From Streptomyces sp. SW4 (GTDB lineage: Bacteria > Actinomycetota > Actinomycetes > Streptomycetales > Streptomycetaceae): a DNA stretch of 64,000 nt. Shown piece after piece: positions 57,341-64,000 of this stretch. A program made the position numbers and the translations under genes. How positions within the stretch are numbered: the first letter of the stretch is position 1; the number at the start of each line of letters is the position of its first letter. The DNA is taken from contig QKWM01000004.1 of NCBI GenBank assembly GCA_003248315.1, positions 434,001 to 498,000 on the forward strand, written 5' to 3'. The notes beneath the pieces are model-generated. The model did no database searches. It had not been told where the DNA came from and saw only the letters and a list, made by a program, of their open reading frames with translations.

Positions 57341-58336
57341 ATGTCCAAGCCGTTCCTCCGCATCGGCGGGCGCCGGGCCGTCCGGGCCGCGGCCGCCGCC
57401 GTCGTCGCCCTCGGGCTGCTGCTGTGGTGGCTGCTGCCCCTGGGCGAGGAGCCGCCGGGCGGCACGATCACGTTCAGCACCGGCACGCGCGCGGGTGTCT
57501 ACCACAAGTACGGCGAACTGCTGCGCGACCGGCTCGCCAGGGACATGCCCGGCCTGGACGTCCGTCTGGTGCCGAGCGCCGGTTCCCAGGAGAACGTCGA
57601 GCGGGTGGCCTCCGGGAAGGCCGACTTCACCATCGCCGCGGCCGACGCGGTGGAGACGTACAAGATCCAGGACCGGCCCGGCGCGGAGGCGCTGCGCGGG
57701 GTGGCCCGCCTCTACGACGACTACGTGCAGCTCGTCGTCCCCGCCGACTCCGACGTGCACTCGCTCGCCGACCTCAAGGGCAAGCGGGTGGCCATCGGCA
57801 TGCCGAACTCGGGCGTACGGCTGATCGCCACCCGGCTGCTGCGGGCCGTGGGCATCGATCCGGAGCGGGACATCACGCCGCGGTCGGACGGCATCGACAC
57901 CGGCCCCGAGCGGCTCGGGGAAGGGCTGGACGCGTTCTTCTGGTCGGGGGGCCTGCCGACCGACGGACTGGAGCGGCTGGCGGACAAGGAGGCGTTCCGG
58001 TTCGTTCCGATCGGCGAGGAGGTCGTCGCCGAACTGCACGAGCAGGGCGGCGCGACCCGCTACTACCGCGCCACCAACATCCCCGAGTCGGCCTACGAGA
58101 CGGTGCAGAACGGCGCGGTCGTCCCGACGATGGCGGTGGCCAACCTGCTCATGACCCGGGACGACCTCGATCCGCGGCTCACCGAGTGGCTGACCCGGAC
58201 GGTGATCGAGAGCCGGGACGGCATCGGCCGTCACGTCCACTCCGCCCAGCTGGTCGACCTGCGCACCGCGATCTACACGGATCCGCTCCATCTCCACGAC
58301 GGCGCCCGGCGCTACTACCGCTCCGTCAAGCCCTGA
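57341..58336 (+). CDS. TAXI-type TRAP solute-binding protein, membrane-anchored
   Basis: A 331-residue protein. Start ATG at 57341 (MSKPFLRIGGRRAVRAAAAA). One hydrophobic helix (AAVVALGLLLWWLLPLG) anchors it, with no lipobox cysteine. The TAXI (Imp-like) domain shows GGTITFSTGTRAGVYHKYGE, VRLVPSAGSQENVERVASGK, DFTIAAADAVETYK and SLADLKGKRVAIGMPNSGVR. The family binds glutamate or other carboxylates for TRAP transporters, but no TRAP permease gene is near. Intact. Its stop overlaps the 3' end of the convergent sensor kinase gluK by 11 bp (58326-58336). A role with the adjacent glutamate system is possible. Confidence 0.9.
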   Translation: MSKPFLRIGGRRAVRAAAAAVVALGLLLWWLLPLGEEPPGGTITFSTGTRAGVYHKYGELLRDRLARDMPGLDVRLVPSAGSQENVERVASGKADFTIAAADAVETYKIQDRPGAEALRGVARLYDDYVQLVVPADSDVHSLADLKGKRVAIGMPNSGVRLIATRLLRAVGIDPERDITPRSDGIDTGPERLGEGLDAFFWSGGLPTDGLERLADKEAFRFVPIGEEVVAELHEQGGATRYYRATNIPESAYETVQNGAVVPTMAVANLLMTRDDLDPRLTEWLTRTVIESRDGIGRHVHSAQLVDLRTAIYTDPLHLHDGARRYYRSVKP

Positions 58337-59811
58337 TCCCCCGCGATCCCGTCCGGTCCGTGAGGCCCTGGTCGCCGGCGGGCCCGTCCGGTTCGTCGTG
58401 GCCGGGCGGCCGGCTGCGCGGCACGGTCACCGTCACCTTCAGGCCGTGCGGTTCGTGATGGTCGTAGGCGATGGTGCCGCCGCTCGCGGCGAGCAGTGCC
58501 CGGCAGATGGACAGGCCGAGTCCGGATCCCTTGACGTTCTGGTGCCGGCCGCTGCGCCAGAAGCGGTCGCCGATGCGGGCCAGTTCCTCGTCGGTCAGGC
58601 CGGGGCCGTGGTCGGCGACGACGACGGTCGAGTCCTCGCCGCGGGAGGCGACCTCGACCCGCACGGTCTCGCCGTCGGGCGTGAACTTGACCGCGTTGTC
58701 GATGACGGCGTCGAGCGCGCTGGACAGCGTCACCGGGTCGGTCCACGCCGTGGTCGGCGGGCAGTCCCCCTCCAGCCGTACGCCCTTGGCGGCGGCCGTC
58801 GGCGACCAGGCGGCGACGCGTTCGGCGGCCAGCGCGCCGATGTCGGTGAGCCGCAGGTCCGGTTCGGCGTGCTCGGCGAGGGCCAGGTCGAGCAGGTCGT
58901 CCAGGACGCGGGCGAGCCGCTTGCCCTCGGCCTGGACCGAGGCGATCTCCTCGTTGCCCTCGGGCAGCTCCAGGGCGAGCAGCTCGATGCGCAGCAGCAG
59001 TGCGGACAAGGGGTTGCGCAGCTGGTGGGAGGCGTCGGCGACGAAGGCGCGCTGCTGCTCCAGCACGTCCTCGACATGGTCGGCCATCTCGTTGAACGAC
59101 TTGGCCAGGCGCCGCAGTTCCGGCGGTCCCCCGGCCGGTGCGACGCGGGACTTCAGCCGTCCGGTGGCGATGTCGTGGGTGGTGGCGTCCAGGACGCGCA
59201 CGGGTCTGAGCACCCAGCCGGTCAGCCGCAGCGCGGCGCCGACGGCGAGCAGCATCGCGGCCAGCTCGCCGGCGGCGATGACGAGCCAGCCTCGCAGCGT
59301 GCGCGACCGCATCGAGTCGGTGGGCGAGTCGGTGACCACGACGGCGACGACGTCCCCGTCCCGGATCACCGGCGAGGCGACCACCAGCCGGCCGTCCTCC
59401 TCCCAGGGCCACACCTGCCGGGGTCGTGGCTGCGGCGGCTGAGCAGCGCCTCGTCGAAGGCCTCCCGCACCTCGCCCGTCTGGGGGAGGAACCAGGTCGT
59501 CGGGGCGTTGGCCATGGGATGTGATTGCGGTAGAAGACGCCCGCGCGAATGTCGTAGACCTCGTAGTAACTGATGAGTTCGTTCTGCAGCGTCTCCAGGC
59601 GTTCGCTGGGCACGGTGCGTGATCCGTACGAGGCGTCCACGACGTCGGTGACGAACTGGGCGAGCGCGGCGAAGCGGGCGGTGTCGTCGATGCGGTCGAC
59701 GACGACCTTCTGCTGTTCCGCCCGGGCCACGCTGATGCCGAGCGGAACGCCGAGCGCGAGCAGGACGGCCGCCATCAGCACGATGAGCAGCGGAAGCAGA
59801 CGGGTGCGCAC
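58326..59811 (-). CDS. gluK: Sensor histidine kinase GluK (frameshifted)
   Basis: Start ATG at 59811 (MRTRLLPLLIVLMAAVLLAL). First membrane helix at residues 5-28, an extracytoplasmic sensor region of about 140 residues, second helix LVIAAGELAAMLLAVGAAL, HAMP (VLDATTHDIATGRLKSRV), HisKA with FVADASHQLRNPLSALLLRI (His near 255), and the ATPase domain (NAVKFTPDGETVRVEV, VVADHGPGLTDEELARIGDR, SGLGLSICRALLAASGG). The sensor segment is frameshifted around 59415-59510. It lies immediately downstream of the OmpR-type gluR. In S. coelicolor the pair GluR-GluK at this locus senses glutamate and controls gluABCD; the assignment here rests on that synteny. Confidence 0.87.
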
Positions 59812-59820
59812 CCGGGCCCG

Positions 59821-60507
59821 CTACGCGGTGGGCGCGACGAGGCGGTAGCCGACGCCGCGTACGGTCTCGATCAGCGCGGGCATGCGCAGCTTGGCCCGCA
59901 GCGAGGCCACGTGCACCTCCAGGGTGCGGCCCGTCCCCTCCCAGCTGGTGCGCCAGACCTCGCTGATGATCTGCTCACGGCGGAAGACGACGCCGGGCCG
60001 CTGCGCGAGCAGTGCGAGCAGGTCGAACTCCTTGCGGGTCAGCTGGACGGCCGAACCGTTCACACTGACCTGGCGCGTCGGCAGTTCGATGTGGACGGGG
60101 CCGAGCCGGAGCGCGGTCTCGATGCCGGAGGACGTGTCCTCGTGGGCGGAGCGCCGGCTGACGGCGTGGATCCGGGCGAGCAGTTCCCCGGTGTCGTACG
60201 GCTTGACCACGTAGTCGTCGGCGCCGAGGTTGAGGCCGTGGATGCGGGAGCGCACGTCCGAACGGGCGGTGACCATGATCACCGGCGTGCTGGTCAGCTT
60301 GCGGATCTTGCCGCAGACCTCGTACCCGTCCTGGTCGGGAAGGCCGAGGTCGAGCAGGACGACGCCGAAGCAGTCGCCCTCGGGAACCAGCGCCTGGAGG
60401 GCCTCCTCGCCGCTGCGCGCGTGGGTGACGTCGAAACCGTGCCGGGCCAGGACCGCGGACAGTGCGGCGGCGACGTGGTTGTCGTCCTCGACGAGCAGCA
60501 GCCTCAT
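59821..60507 (-). CDS. gluR: OmpR-type response regulator GluR
   Basis: A 228-residue regulator, intact, ATG at 60507 (MRLLLVEDDNHVAAALSAVL). Receiver: LVEDDN, phosphorylated Asp in FGVVLLDLGLPDQDGYEVCG (about residue 53), Thr in VIMVTARSD and Lys in DDYVVKPYDTGELL. The C-terminal winged helix (about 130-225) has VQLTRKEFDLLALLAQRPGV, SEVWRTSWEGTGRTLEVHVA and LIETVRGVGYRLVA. It is transcribed away from gluA across a 290-bp gap and is followed after nine bases by gluK. It is expected to bind the gluR-gluA gap. An 11-bp direct repeat upstream of the gluA promoter is a candidate site. Confidence 0.92.
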   Translation of the reverse strand: MRLLLVEDDNHVAAALSAVLARHGFDVTHARSGEEALQALVPEGDCFGVVLLDLGLPDQDGYEVCGKIRKLTSTPVIMVTARSDVRSRIHGLNLGADDYVVKPYDTGELLARIHAVSRRSAHEDTSSGIETALRLGPVHIELPTRQVSVNGSAVQLTRKEFDLLALLAQRPGVVFRREQIISEVWRTSWEGTGRTLEVHVASLRAKLRMPALIETVRGVGYRLVAPTA

Positions 60508-60545
60508 CCGGGCCCCCTTCTGTTCATCGGCCGTACGATCGGAAT

Positions 60546-60710
60546 GTGTACAAAGAGCGCGTGCACGCGCGCGCGGGCACCTGTGCAGTCACGCTGATGG
60601 ACGGGGACGCCGTCAAGAGGGTTCCGGTTGCGGATCCCCGAAGTTATCCGGCCGATATCTGCCCTGCTCACAAGTGCTACGACACGTGTCCGATTGCTAT
60701 CGGATCGTGA
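60546..60710 (+). CDS. Possible small cysteine-containing peptide
   Basis: A 54-codon reading frame from GTG 60546 (VYKERVHARAGTCAV) to TGA 60708, ending CPAHKCYDTCPIAIGS, with three clustered cysteines. It lies in the gluR-gluA gap. The ribosome binding site is weak (GGAA) and codon third positions are less GC-biased than in the neighbours, so it may be a chance frame over regulatory DNA. Confidence 0.2.
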   Translation: MYKERVHARAGTCAVTLMDGDAVKRVPVADPRSYPADICPAHKCYDTCPIAIGS

Positions 60711-60712
60711 TG

Positions 60713-60730
60713 CTCAGATTCCCCTCAGAT
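60713..60730 (+). promoter_or_regulatory. Candidate GluR site: 11-bp direct repeat
   Basis: CTCAGAT occurs at 60713-60719 and 60724-60730, exactly 11 bp apart. This is the layout used by OmpR-type regulators. It ends four bases before the predicted gluA -35, a typical activator position. Confidence 0.45.
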
Positions 60731-60734
60731 GTAA

Positions 60735-60763
60735 TGACGCAGGTCGTAGAGGGTTATTACTGT
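60735..60763 (+). promoter_or_regulatory. Predicted gluA promoter
   Basis: TGACGC (60735-60740) and TACTGT (60758-60763) are 17 bp apart. A small hairpin (GTCCTCC/GGAGGAC, 60762-60783) follows immediately, just before the ribosome binding site. Confidence 0.45.
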
Positions 60764-60797
60764 CCTCCGAAACCGAGGAGGACGGAGCCTGAGAGCG

Positions 60798-61574
60798 ATG
60801 ACCGAAGTATCGGTGGCCAAGGAAGACGTGGCCGCGACCGACGAGCTGGTCGTCCTGAAGAGCGTCAACAAGCACTTCGGCGCGTTGCACGTACTCCAGG
60901 ACATCGATCTGACGATCGCCCGCGGTGAGGTCGTCGTGGTCATCGGACCCTCCGGGTCCGGCAAGTCCACGCTGTGCCGCACCATCAACCGCCTGGAGAC
61001 GATCGACTCCGGCACGATCACGATCGACGGCAAGCCGCTGCCCCAGGAGGGCAAGGAGCTGGCCCGGCTGCGCGCCGACGTCGGCATGGTCTTCCAGTCC
61101 TTCAACCTCTTCGCGCACAAGACCGTGCTCGAGAACGTGACCCTGGGCCAGATCAAGGTCCGCAAGGCCGACAAGAGGAAGGCCGAGGAGAAGGCCCGCG
61201 AACTGCTCGACCGGGTCGGCGTGAGCGCGCAGGCCGACAAGTACCCCGCTCAGCTCTCCGGCGGTCAGCAGCAGCGCGTCGCCATCGCCCGGGCTCTGGC
61301 GATGGGCCCGAAGGTCATGCTCTTCGACGAGCCGACCTCGGCCCTCGACCCGGAGATGATCAACGAGGTGCTCGAGGTCATGAAGCAGCTCGCCCGGGAC
61401 GGCATGACCATGGTCGTGGTCACGCACGAGATGGGCTTCGCCCGGTCGGCCGCCAACCGGGTGGTCTTCATGGCGGACGGCCGGATCGTCGAGGAGGCCG
61501 CGCCGGAACAGTTCTTCAGCAACCCGCGCAGCGACCGTGCCAAGGACTTCCTGTCGAAGATCCTGCACCACTGA
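60798..61574 (+). CDS. gluA: Glutamate ABC transporter ATP-binding protein GluA
   Basis: A 258-residue ATPase, intact, ATG 60798 ([20 protein letters not shown]). Walker A is [20 protein letters not shown] near residue 50, Q-loop [20 protein letters not shown], signature [17 protein letters not shown], Walker [21 protein letters not shown] and switch His [12 protein letters not shown]. This pattern is typical of polar amino acid importers (GlnQ/GltL class). It is the first gene of the glu operon; the binding protein and two permeases follow. By homology to corynebacterial and S. coelicolor gluABCD it powers L-glutamate uptake. Confidence 0.96.
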   Translation: MTEVSVAKEDVAATDELVVLKSVNKHFGALHVLQDIDLTIARGEVVVVIGPSGSGKSTLCRTINRLETIDSGTITIDGKPLPQEGKELARLRADVGMVFQSFNLFAHKTVLENVTLGQIKVRKADKRKAEEKARELLDRVGVSAQADKYPAQLSGGQQQRVAIARALAMGPKVMLFDEPTSALDPEMINEVLEVMKQLARDGMTMVVVTHEMGFARSAANRVVFMADGRIVEEAAPEQFFSNPRSDRAKDFLSKILHH

Positions 61575-61685
61575 CGCCGCGGCCCGCCCCGACGGCCCGC
61601 GTCACCCGCTTGGCGGTCCGGCCCACCGGCGTTCCCCGCCGGGCCGGCCGTCCGATCGTCCGATCACAGTCAAAGGATGTTCACC

Positions 61686-62521
61686 ATGAAGCTCCGCAAG
61701 GTCACCGCCGCCTCGGCCACCGTGTTCGCCCTCGCCCTGACCGCCACCGCGTGCGGTTCCGACGACGGCAACGACAGCGGCTCCTCCGGCGGCGGCAAGA
61801 AGATCACCATCGGCATCAAGTTCGACCAGCCGGGCCTCGGCCAGAAGACCCCGCAGGGGTACGCGGGCTTCGACGTGGACGTCGCCACGTACGTCGCCAA
61901 GAAGCTCGGCTACACCGAGGACCAGATCGAGTGGAAGGAGGCGAAGAGCGCCGACCGCGAGACCATGCTGCAGCGCGGTGACGTCGACTTCATCGCCGCC
62001 ACGTACTCGATCACCCCGGAGCGCGACGAGAAGGTCGACTTCGCCGGCCCGTACCTGCTCGCCCACCAGGACGTGCTGCTGCGCGCCGACGACAACTCGA
62101 TCAAGTCCCCGAGGACCTGAACAACAAGAAGCTGTGCTCGGTCACCGGCTCCACCTCGGCGCAGAACGTCAAGGACAAGCTGGCGCCCAAGGCCCAGCTG
62201 CAGGAGTACCCGACCTACTCGGCCTGCCTGACCGGTCTGCAGAACGGCGCCATCGACGCGCTGACCACCGACGACTCGATCCTGGCCGGTTACGCCTCCC
62301 AGGACCAGTTCAAGGGCAAGTTCAAGCTCGGTGGCTTCAAGATGACCAACGAGAACTACGGCATCGGCGTCAAGACCGGCAGCGACCTGACGGCGAAGAT
62401 CAACGACGCGCTCGAGGCCATGGTCGCCGACGGCTCCTGGCAGAAGGCCGTGGACGCCAACCTCGGTCCCGCCAACTACAAGAACGAGCCCGCGCCGAAG
62501 ATCGGCGACGTCAAGAGCTGA
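61686..62521 (+). CDS. gluB: Glutamate-binding lipoprotein GluB (frameshifted)
   Basis: The solute-binding component. Start ATG at 61686 (MKLRKVTAASATVFALALTA); an ATG nine bases earlier is possible. The lipobox LTATACGS places the lipidated Cys near residue 24, then a Gly/Ser/Asp linker. Lobe 1 has KKITIGIKFDQPGLGQKTPQ, GFDVDVATYVAKKLGY and FIAATYSITPERDEKVDFAG. Lobe 2 has NNKKLCSVTGSTSAQNVKDK, YSACLTGLQNGAIDALTTDD and FKMTNENYGIGVKTGSDL. The frame breaks at 62107-62110 (CCCC for CCCCC in IKSPEDLNN). About 278 residues after repair. Confidence 0.95.
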
Positions 62522-62604
62522 GGCAACGCCTGACAGGGTGCGCCGTCCCGGAACCGGGCGGCGCACCGGGGCGGGCATCCCTACACGCGGAAGCGCGGGA
62601 GATC

Positions 62605-63269
62605 GTGTTCGACTTTCTTGAAGATTACGACCTGCTGGGGCCTTCTGGACGACGGTGCAGCTCGCTGTGCTCTCCGCCGTCGGCTCCCTGATCTGGGGCA
62701 CCCTGCTGGCCGCCATGCGCGTCGGCCCGGTGCCGCTGATGCGCGGCTTCGGGACCGCGTACGTGAACATCGTGCGGAACATTCCGCTGACCGTGATCAT
62801 TCTGTTCACGTCGCTGGGCCTGAATCAGACCCTGGGCGTCACGCTCGGCGCGGACGACTTCGAGACGATCAACTTCCGGCTCGCCGTCCTCGGTCTGATC
62901 GCCTACACCTCGGCCTTCGTCTGCGAGGCACTGCGCTCCGGCATCAACACGGTCCCCGTGGGCCAGGCCGAGGCCGCCCGCGCGATCGGGCTCAGCTTCA
63001 ACCAGGTGCTCGGCCTGGTCGTACTGCCGCAGGCGTTCCGCTCCTCCGTCGGCCCGCTCGCCAACGTCCTGATCGCGCTCATCAAGAACACCACCGTGGC
63101 CGCCGCCATCGGTGTGGCCGAGGCGGCCCTCGTGATGAAGGAGATGATCGAGAACGAGGCGCAGCTGCTGCTGATCTCCGCGGTCATCGCGTTCGGTTTC
63201 GTGATTCTGACGCTGCCGACCGGCCTGATCCTCGGCTGGGTGGGCAAGAAGGTGGCGGTGAAGCGATGA
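62605..63269 (+). CDS. gluC: Glutamate ABC transporter permease GluC (5' end frameshifted)
   Basis: Start GTG at 62605 (VFDFLEDYDLLG). One G missing at 62637-62640 separates it from AFWTTVQLAVLSAVGSLIWG. Membrane spans include AVLSAVGSLIWGTLLAAMRV, PLTVIILFTSLGLNQTLGV, LAVLGLIAYTSAFVCEALRS and LLLISAVIAFGFVILTLPTG. The cytoplasmic EAA loop that contacts GluA is GQAEAARAIGLSFNQVLGLV. About 221 residues. The stop overlaps the gluD start (ATGA at 63266), which indicates translational coupling. Confidence 0.94.
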
Positions 63270-64000
63270 GCTCCGTTCTCTACGACGCCCAGGGGCCCCG
63301 CGCCAAGCGGCGCAACGTCGTCTTCACGGTGGTCTTCTTCGTCGCTCTCGCGGCGCTGCTGTGGTGGGTGATCGGCACCCTGTACGACAAGGGCCAGCTG
63401 GACTGGGACAAGTGGAAGATGTTCTTCACCAGCGGCGAGCCCTGGTCGACGTACATCTGGCCCGGTCTGCAGGACACATTGAAGGCCGCCGCCCTCGCGA
63501 TGATCATCGCGCTGCCGCTCGGCGCCGTGTTCGGCATCGCCCGTCTGTCGGACCATGCGTGGGTACGGGTACCTGCCGGCATCGTGGTCGAGTTCTTCCG
63601 GGCCATTCCTGTGCTCGTCCTGATGATCTTCGGCATGGCGCTGTTCTCCGAGTACGCCCCCGTCAGTGCCGACGTCCGCCCCATGTACGCGGTGGTCACC
63701 GGTCTGGTGCTGTACAACGCCGCCGTGCTCGCCGAGATCGTCCGGGCCGGCATCCTCGCCCTGCCCAAGGGCCAGTCCGAGGCCGCCATGGCGATCGGCC
63801 TGCGCAAGGGCCAGGTCATGCGGTCGATCCTGCTGCCGCAGGCGGTCACCGCGATGCTCCCGGCCATCGTCAGCCAGCTCGTGGTCATCGTGAAGGACAC
63901 CGCTCTGGGCGGCGCCGTTCTGACCTTCTCGGAGCTGCTGGCCGCGGGCAACACGATGAGCGCCTTCTACGGGCCAACACCATCGCCAGCTTCACCGTGG
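63266..64000 (+). CDS. gluD: Glutamate ABC transporter permease GluD (partial, frameshifted)
   Basis: Start ATG at 63266, overlapping gluC by four bases (MSSVLYDAQGPRAKRRNVVF). Spans include FTVVFFVALAALLWWVIGTL and LKAAALAMIIALPLGAVFGI, then VVEFFRAIPVLVLMIFGMAL. The EAA loop is GQSEAAMAIGLRKGQVMRSI. The gene runs off the window end, so about 50 C-terminal residues are missing. A last frame break lies at 63971-63973 (GGG for GGGG in FYGANTIASF). It pairs with GluC to form the membrane pore. Confidence 0.93.
   Translation, partial: MSSVLYDAQGPRAKRRNVVFTVVFFVALAALLWWVIGTLYDKGQLDWDKWKMFFTSGEPWSTYIWPGLQDTLKAAALAMIIALPLGAVFGIARLSDHAWVRVPAGIVVEFFRAIPVLVLMIFGMALFSEYAPVSADVRPMYAVVTGLVLYNAAVLAEIVRAGILALPKGQSEAAMAIGLRKGQVMRSILLPQAVTAMLPAIVSQLVVIVKDTALGGAVLTFSELLAAGNTMSAFYGPTPSPASPW

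Noticed and set aside
60762..60783. Attenuator hairpin before gluA
   Set aside because: The GTCCTCC/GGAGGAC stem overlaps the predicted -10 and has no T run, so it would not be fully transcribed. It was noted only within the promoter entry.

Overview
The window is a GC-rich (about 72% G+C by eye) actinobacterial chromosome segment, almost certainly Streptomyces. The evidence is hrdB followed upstream by whiH, the nrdR-nrdJ/lexA divergon, and gluABCD with gluR/gluK, in the order known from the core chromosome of Streptomyces coelicolor. Gene names rest on recognised protein sequence and this synteny; no database search was run.

Layout. 1-6.2 kb: an S1 protease, then hrdB (principal sigma factor), whiH (sporulation regulator) and an ABC transporter, all on the minus strand. 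6.2-11.4 kb: an NrtR-like Nudix regulator, an amylo-alpha-1,6-glucosidase-type protein and a DUF4192 protein (minus). 11.7-16.7 kb: a RecQ helicase with a C-terminal phosphoribosyltransferase-like domain, two conserved unknown proteins, and rnhB. 16.7-22.6 kb: a divergent TetR/MFS efflux pair with visible operators, an ADP-ribosylglycohydrolase, a histidine phosphatase, a DUF4937-type protein and a TerD protein. 22.7-30.2 kb: nrdJ and nrdR diverging from lexA, then a DinG-type helicase. 30.2-37.7 kb: an IucA/IucC (NIS) siderophore-type operon (GNAT, synthetase, unusual aminotransferase) diverging from an ABC exporter plus methyltransferase. 37.9-40.5 kb: two tandem secreted lipoprotein proteases. 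40.7-52.9 kb: housekeeping genes (hflX, an M1 peptidase, an rsh (p)ppGpp synthetase, dapF, miaA, an extradiol-dioxygenase-like protein, miaB) with two small conserved genes. 53-60.5 kb: a LuxR-type two-component system, a KefB/KhtT antiporter pair, a MazG-like protein, a TAXI binding protein and gluK/gluR. 60.8 kb to the end: gluABCD, with gluD cut by the window edge.

Two features dominate the window. First, about two thirds of the protein genes (33 of about 50), including essential ones (hrdB, dapF, lexA, nrdJ), are broken by apparent single-base losses, nearly all in C or G runs. This looks like a sequencing or consensus artefact, so those genes are annotated here as single frameshifted genes over their full extent. 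Second, many intergenic gaps carry their own unrelated 21-56 bp tandem repeat, and two coding regions carry 15-bp repeats.

The most biologically open parts are the NIS-type siderophore locus, with an aminotransferase lacking its catalytic lysine; the RecQ-phosphoribosyltransferase fusion; and the orphan TAXI protein beside the glutamate sensor and uptake genes.
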